Source: an uncultured Campylobacter sp. (GTDB lineage: Bacteria; Campylobacterota; Campylobacteria; Campylobacterales; Campylobacteraceae). Taken from it: a stretch of DNA of 7,946 nucleotides. The DNA is taken from NCBI RefSeq assembly GCF_938030815.1, contig NZ_CALHII010000269.1, positions 1-7,946 on the forward strand. Direction: 5' to 3'. The notes beneath the pieces are model-generated. The model made no database searches. It was not told where the DNA came from and saw only the letters and a program-made list of their open reading frames with translations. Below, piece by piece: positions 6,002 to 7,946 of the stretch. The position numbers were made by a program, and so were the translations under genes. How positions within the stretch are numbered: the stretch's first letter is position 1; every line of letters starts with the position of its first letter.

Positions 6002-6880
6002 TTACAGTCCCGCTTCGGCTCTTAGCCGCGCGGCATACATCTCACGCAGGCGCGGTACGTATTTGCCGACCGTGCCGCCTCCGATCGCTCTGCCGTCTGC
6101 TTTTACGATCGGCAGCACCATCAGCGTCGCCGCACTGATAAAGGCTTCATCGGCTTCATAAACCTCGCTCATTCCAAACGCCCGCTGCTGCACGCTAAGC
6201 CCTGCCTGCTCGGCAAGCCCTAGGATCACCTTGCGGCGGATGCCAGGCAGTATGTCGTTTGAAAGCGGCCGCGTGATGAGGACGTCATCTTTGATGATAA
6301 ATGCGCTGGAGCTGGAGCACTCGGTAACTAGCCCGTCCTCGATCAAAAAGCACTCATAAGCGCCCGCCTTGTGAGCCTCGTGCTTTAAGATGCACTGAGC
6401 TAAAAGCGAGATCGATTTTATATCGCGCCTGTGCCAGCGGATCTCGGGCAGGCTTACGATCTCGATCCCCTCTTTTGCGAGCGGATTATCAAAAATTTGC
6501 GTATGATAGACGAAAGCAAAGACGCTAGGCTCTATGCCGCGGACGTAATCAAAATCGCGCATCGCCGCGCCTCTTGTGATCTGGGTGTAGAAAGCGCCCT
6601 CGCTCACGCCGCCCTGCGCGATGAGCTCATATAAAATTTCCTCATATTTTTCGCGAGAATATGGAATTTTCAGCTCGATCTGCGTGGCGCTGCGCTCAAA
6701 GCGCTCCCAAAAATCCGCTCTGTCGCAAATTTTAGAATTTACCACGGGCGCTACTTCATAGATGCCGTCTCCAAGCACGAAACCGCGATCAAAAGGGCTT
6801 ATCGCAGCCTCTTTGGCCTTGCAAAGCTTACCGTTAATATAAACTATCTCGTCGCCGCTCATTCCGCTGATTTCAAACAT
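6002..6880 (-). CDS. dat: D-amino-acid (D-alanine) aminotransferase, PLP fold type IV
   Basis: The 292-residue protein aligns along its length with Bacillus D-amino-acid aminotransferase as I recall it, with a steady offset of ten residues. DRGFVLGDGIYEV (31-43, Y41) forms part of the substrate pocket; RRDIKSISLL contains the PLP-binding lysine K155; LVTECSSSSAF contains E187, which contacts the cofactor ring nitrogen; then LPGIRRKVI, EAFISAATLMVLPI and GKYVPRLREMY follow. The reaction is D-alanine + 2-oxoglutarate to pyruvate + D-glutamate, supplying or recycling D-amino acids for peptidoglycan, in the cytosol. The start at 6880 has AAGGAG 5 bases upstream; a second Met at residue 7 is less well placed. 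One oddity: the carboxylate-binding motif R-x-H of the Bacillus enzyme reads R108-D-F110 here, so the His is missing and specificity may differ. Branched-chain or 4-amino-4-deoxychorismate functions are less likely but not excluded. Confidence 0.87.
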   Translation of the reverse strand: MFEISGMSGDEIVYINGKLCKAKEAAISPFDRGFVLGDGIYEVAPVVNSKICDRADFWERFERSATQIELKIPYSREKYEEILYELIAQGGVSEGAFYTQITRGAAMRDFDYVRGIEPSVFAFVYHTQIFDNPLAKEGIEIVSLPEIRWHRRDIKSISLLAQCILKHEAHKAGAYECFLIEDGLVTECSSSSAFIIKDDVLITRPLSNDILPGIRRKVILGLAEQAGLSVQQRAFGMSEVYEADEAFISAATLMVLPIVKADGRAIGGGTVGKYVPRLREMYAARLRAEAGL

Positions 6881-6904
6881 AATCGCTCCTTGAAATTTCG
6901 CGCT

Positions 6905-6910
6905 ATTTTA
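6905..6910 (-). promoter_or_regulatory. Candidate -10 box for the aminotransferase gene
   Basis: On the minus strand TAAAAT (within GATAAAAT) precedes the AAGGAG site by about 14 bases, placing a transcript start near 6898 and a leader under 20 bases. No -35 is evident. Confidence 0.4.
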
Positions 6911-6933
6911 TCTTATAACAATTTAATTTAAGA

Positions 6934-6939
6934 TATAAT
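6934..6939 (+). promoter_or_regulatory. -10 box for the small membrane protein gene
   Basis: A perfect TATAAT lies 24 bases before the ATG at 6964, with AAGGA at 6953-6957 between them. The predicted transcript start is near 6946. The divergent -10 for the aminotransferase lies only 23 bases away, so the two promoters may influence each other. Confidence 0.55.
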
Positions 6940-6963
6940 GCCGCAAAAATCGAAGGAATCCCG

Positions 6964-7467
6964 ATGGATAAATCAAATTTTAAAGATAGGCTTTTAGAAA
7001 TTATGTTTCATGTCTCGCACAAACCCGTGCTCTTCCGCGATCTGCTCGAAGCTAATGCCGAGTTTAACGACGGTATGCTCGTCGATCCTTCGAAGCTAAA
7101 TTTTAAATTTAACTACGGCAAATCCTACGTGATCTTCGCTTGCTTCGCATTCGTCTGCGTTATGTTTCTGATAACGCTGACGCACGCGATGTTTGAAAAG
7201 ATCGACTTTCACTTCTCCATTTTATTTACGATCATAGCGACGTCGGCGGTTTTTATCGGCTTTGATTGCTTCAAAGCGTGGGCTAGAAAAAAGCTTACTC
7301 ACGAGCTCATCAAACGCGCATGGGCGAACCATTTCCTCTACTTTCCCTACGAAAAATACAGCCACATAGTCGAAAATATCTACAACGAAGCGCTCAAAAA
7401 CGACGTGCCTAGACGCGAGCTAGAACAATACGTGCTAAGCAAAATCGTAGAAGTTGGCGAAAAATAG
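6964..7467 (+). CDS. Small membrane protein of unknown function, two predicted helices
   Basis: I do not recognise the family. The 167-residue product has a soluble N-terminal part of about 50 residues (rich in Phe, Lys and Asp), two hydrophobic helices at about 54-73 and 83-103 separated by a short loop containing FEKIDF, a basic stretch after the second helix (AWARKK), and a charged C-terminal part of about 60 residues ending EQYVLSKIVEVGEK. The layout predicts both ends in the cytoplasm. No signal peptide, Cys motif or catalytic motif is seen. The ATG is supported by AAGGA 6 bases upstream and a TATAAT box. Codon use matches its neighbours, including AAATTT at KLNFKFN. The gene is divergent from the aminotransferase and is followed by a 413-base gap, so it is probably transcribed alone. 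Confident it is a real gene; function unknown. Confidence 0.75.
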   Translation: MDKSNFKDRLLEIMFHVSHKPVLFRDLLEANAEFNDGMLVDPSKLNFKFNYGKSYVIFACFAFVCVMFLITLTHAMFEKIDFHFSILFTIIATSAVFIGFDCFKAWARKKLTHELIKRAWANHFLYFPYEKYSHIVENIYNEALKNDVPRRELEQYVLSKIVEVGEK

Positions 7468-7488
7468 TTTTAAAATACCGCAAAATTC

Positions 7489-7494
7489 TATAAT
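7489..7494 (+). promoter_or_regulatory. Orphan -10-like box in intergenic space
   Basis: A perfect TATAAT occurs 22 bases after the membrane protein stop and 387 bases before the next gene start. If active it would make a non-coding RNA or a long leader. AT-rich sequence can produce such boxes by chance. Confidence 0.25.
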
Positions 7495-7656
7495 ACAAAA
7501 CAGCATTTCAACCCAAGCAAATTTTAAAATTTTATTGCGAAATATGCGGCACGTAGGCAAGACGTAAAAATTCCAGCTCGAAAAGCAAGCCGGTATGATG
7601 GATGAATTCCAAATTAAAATTCTATGCCGATACAGTAAAAACTGCACCGTAAATTA

Positions 7657-7743
7657 CGATAGATAAATTTTAATTAAAGTCTATACTTTCCTGCGCGATA
7701 TTTCGCTACGGCTAAATTTCACTTCATAAAATTTTATCTATCG
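7657..7743. repeat. Imperfect long-range inverted repeat
   Basis: CGATAGATAAATTTTA (7657-7672) is matched by TAAAATTTTATCTATCG (7727-7743) as its reverse complement with one extra T. The arms enclose 54 bases containing a small GCG-CGC stem (7693-7706). Such a structure could be an RNA stem, a terminator-like element or the ends of a small mobile or repeat element. The pairing is visible; the role is unknown. Confidence 0.45.
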
Positions 7744-7827
7744 CTTCTTAAATTCTAATCTCGTTCGCTTACTACCGATTTAGCAATCCGTATTATGTAA
7801 TTGAAGTTATGTTTAACTATTTTAGGG

Positions 7828-7855
7828 TAAAATCACACAATATCTAAGGGATAAT
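7828..7855 (+). promoter_or_regulatory. Candidate promoter boxes for the gene at the right edge
   Basis: Two -10-like boxes precede the start at 7881: TAAAAT at 7828-7833 and GATAAT at 7850-7855. The second would give a transcript start near 7862 and a short leader carrying AAAAGGA (7868-7874). Without a -35 I cannot choose between them. Confidence 0.4.
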
Positions 7856-7880
7856 ATTAAATTTAAGAAAAGGATAGTTT

Positions 7881-7946
7881 ATGAAGTTACTTTTTTGCAT
7901 TATTTTTACGCTTTGCAGCAATGTTTTTGCGGGCAGTTTGGAGCAG
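7881..7946 (+). CDS. N-terminus of a secreted protein (3' end outside window)
   Basis: The ATG at 7881 opens 22 codons that run off the right edge without a stop. The residues read MKLLFCIIFTLCSNVFAGSL and then Glu-Gln: a Lys after Met, a hydrophobic core, and VFA before Gly, a good signal peptidase I site after residue 17. AAAAGGA at 7868-7874 gives normal spacing of 7 bases. The mature protein would be periplasmic or outer-membrane. Nothing can be said of its function because only the signal peptide and a few mature residues are visible. Confidence 0.7.
   Translation, partial: MKLLFCIIFTLCSNVFAGSLEQ

Larger units (their letters stand above)
7468..7880. other. 413-base AT-rich gap, possible non-coding content
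   Basis: No ORF here has both a good ribosome site and convincing composition. A minus-strand frame (7435-7647, GTG start, 70 residues, rich in Phe, Ile and Cys) overlaps the end of the small membrane protein gene and has no Shine-Dalgarno site that I can see, so I do not annotate it. A TATAAT box at 7489-7494 could start a short plus-strand transcript. An imperfect inverted repeat joins 7657-7672 to 7727-7743. The last 60 bases hold promoter-like boxes for the gene at 7881. Confidence 0.5.

Noticed and set aside
2199..6880. A single peptidoglycan gene cluster uniting the NlpC/P60 lipoprotein and the D-amino-acid aminotransferase
   Set aside because: They are separated by the helicase and DUF3137 genes and have separate promoters, so only a loose thematic link can be claimed.
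7435..7647. Minus-strand ORF of 70 residues as a gene
   Set aside because: GTG start without a visible ribosome site, overlaps the end of a better-supported gene; kept only as a possible remnant or repeat in the findings.

Overview
The window looks like a chromosomal segment of an epsilonproteobacterium, most likely a Campylobacter of the higher-GC oral type (C. gracilis, C. showae or C. rectus-like). That is inferred from three things: the very frequent word AAATTT against an otherwise moderate-GC background, sigma70-type promoters with a good -10 but no clear -35, and the mix of proteins encoded. I see no rRNA, tRNA, CRISPR array, insertion sequence or phage gene.

Layout. The left edge cuts into a periplasmic substrate-binding protein of the FecB/BtuF type (1-954, +). 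A 345-base stretch with no convincing gene follows, then an isoprenylcysteine/phospholipid methyltransferase-like membrane protein (1300-1863, +). It converges on an NlpC/P60 SH3-domain lipoprotein (2199-3587, -). The 335-base gap between them carries two perfect AT-rich hairpins, probably terminators for both strands. The lipoprotein gene is divergent, across 56 bases, from a Pif1-like superfamily 1 helicase (3644-4981, +). Both of these genes use TTG starts. The helicase is followed after 8 bases by a DUF3137 membrane protein (4990-5955, +), so these two form a likely operon. A short bidirectional terminator separates this pair from a convergent D-amino-acid aminotransferase gene (6002-6880, -). 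Divergent from that is a small two-helix membrane protein of unknown function (6964-7467, +). A 413-base AT-rich gap leads to the first 22 codons of a secreted protein (7881 to the right edge, +).

Functional themes. Two genes fit cell-wall metabolism: the NlpC/P60 lipoprotein would cut stem peptides, and the aminotransferase interconverts D-alanine and D-glutamate, both stem-peptide building blocks. They are not adjacent and nothing shows co-regulation. The substrate-binding protein belongs to metal-chelate uptake, with its transporter partners presumably left of the window. I do not see a clear new multi-gene system. The most interesting signals are the strong excess of AAATTT, which seems to override codon choice, an operator-like inverted repeat around the helicase -10 box, the helicase/DUF3137 pair, and the non-canonical substrate motif of the aminotransferase.
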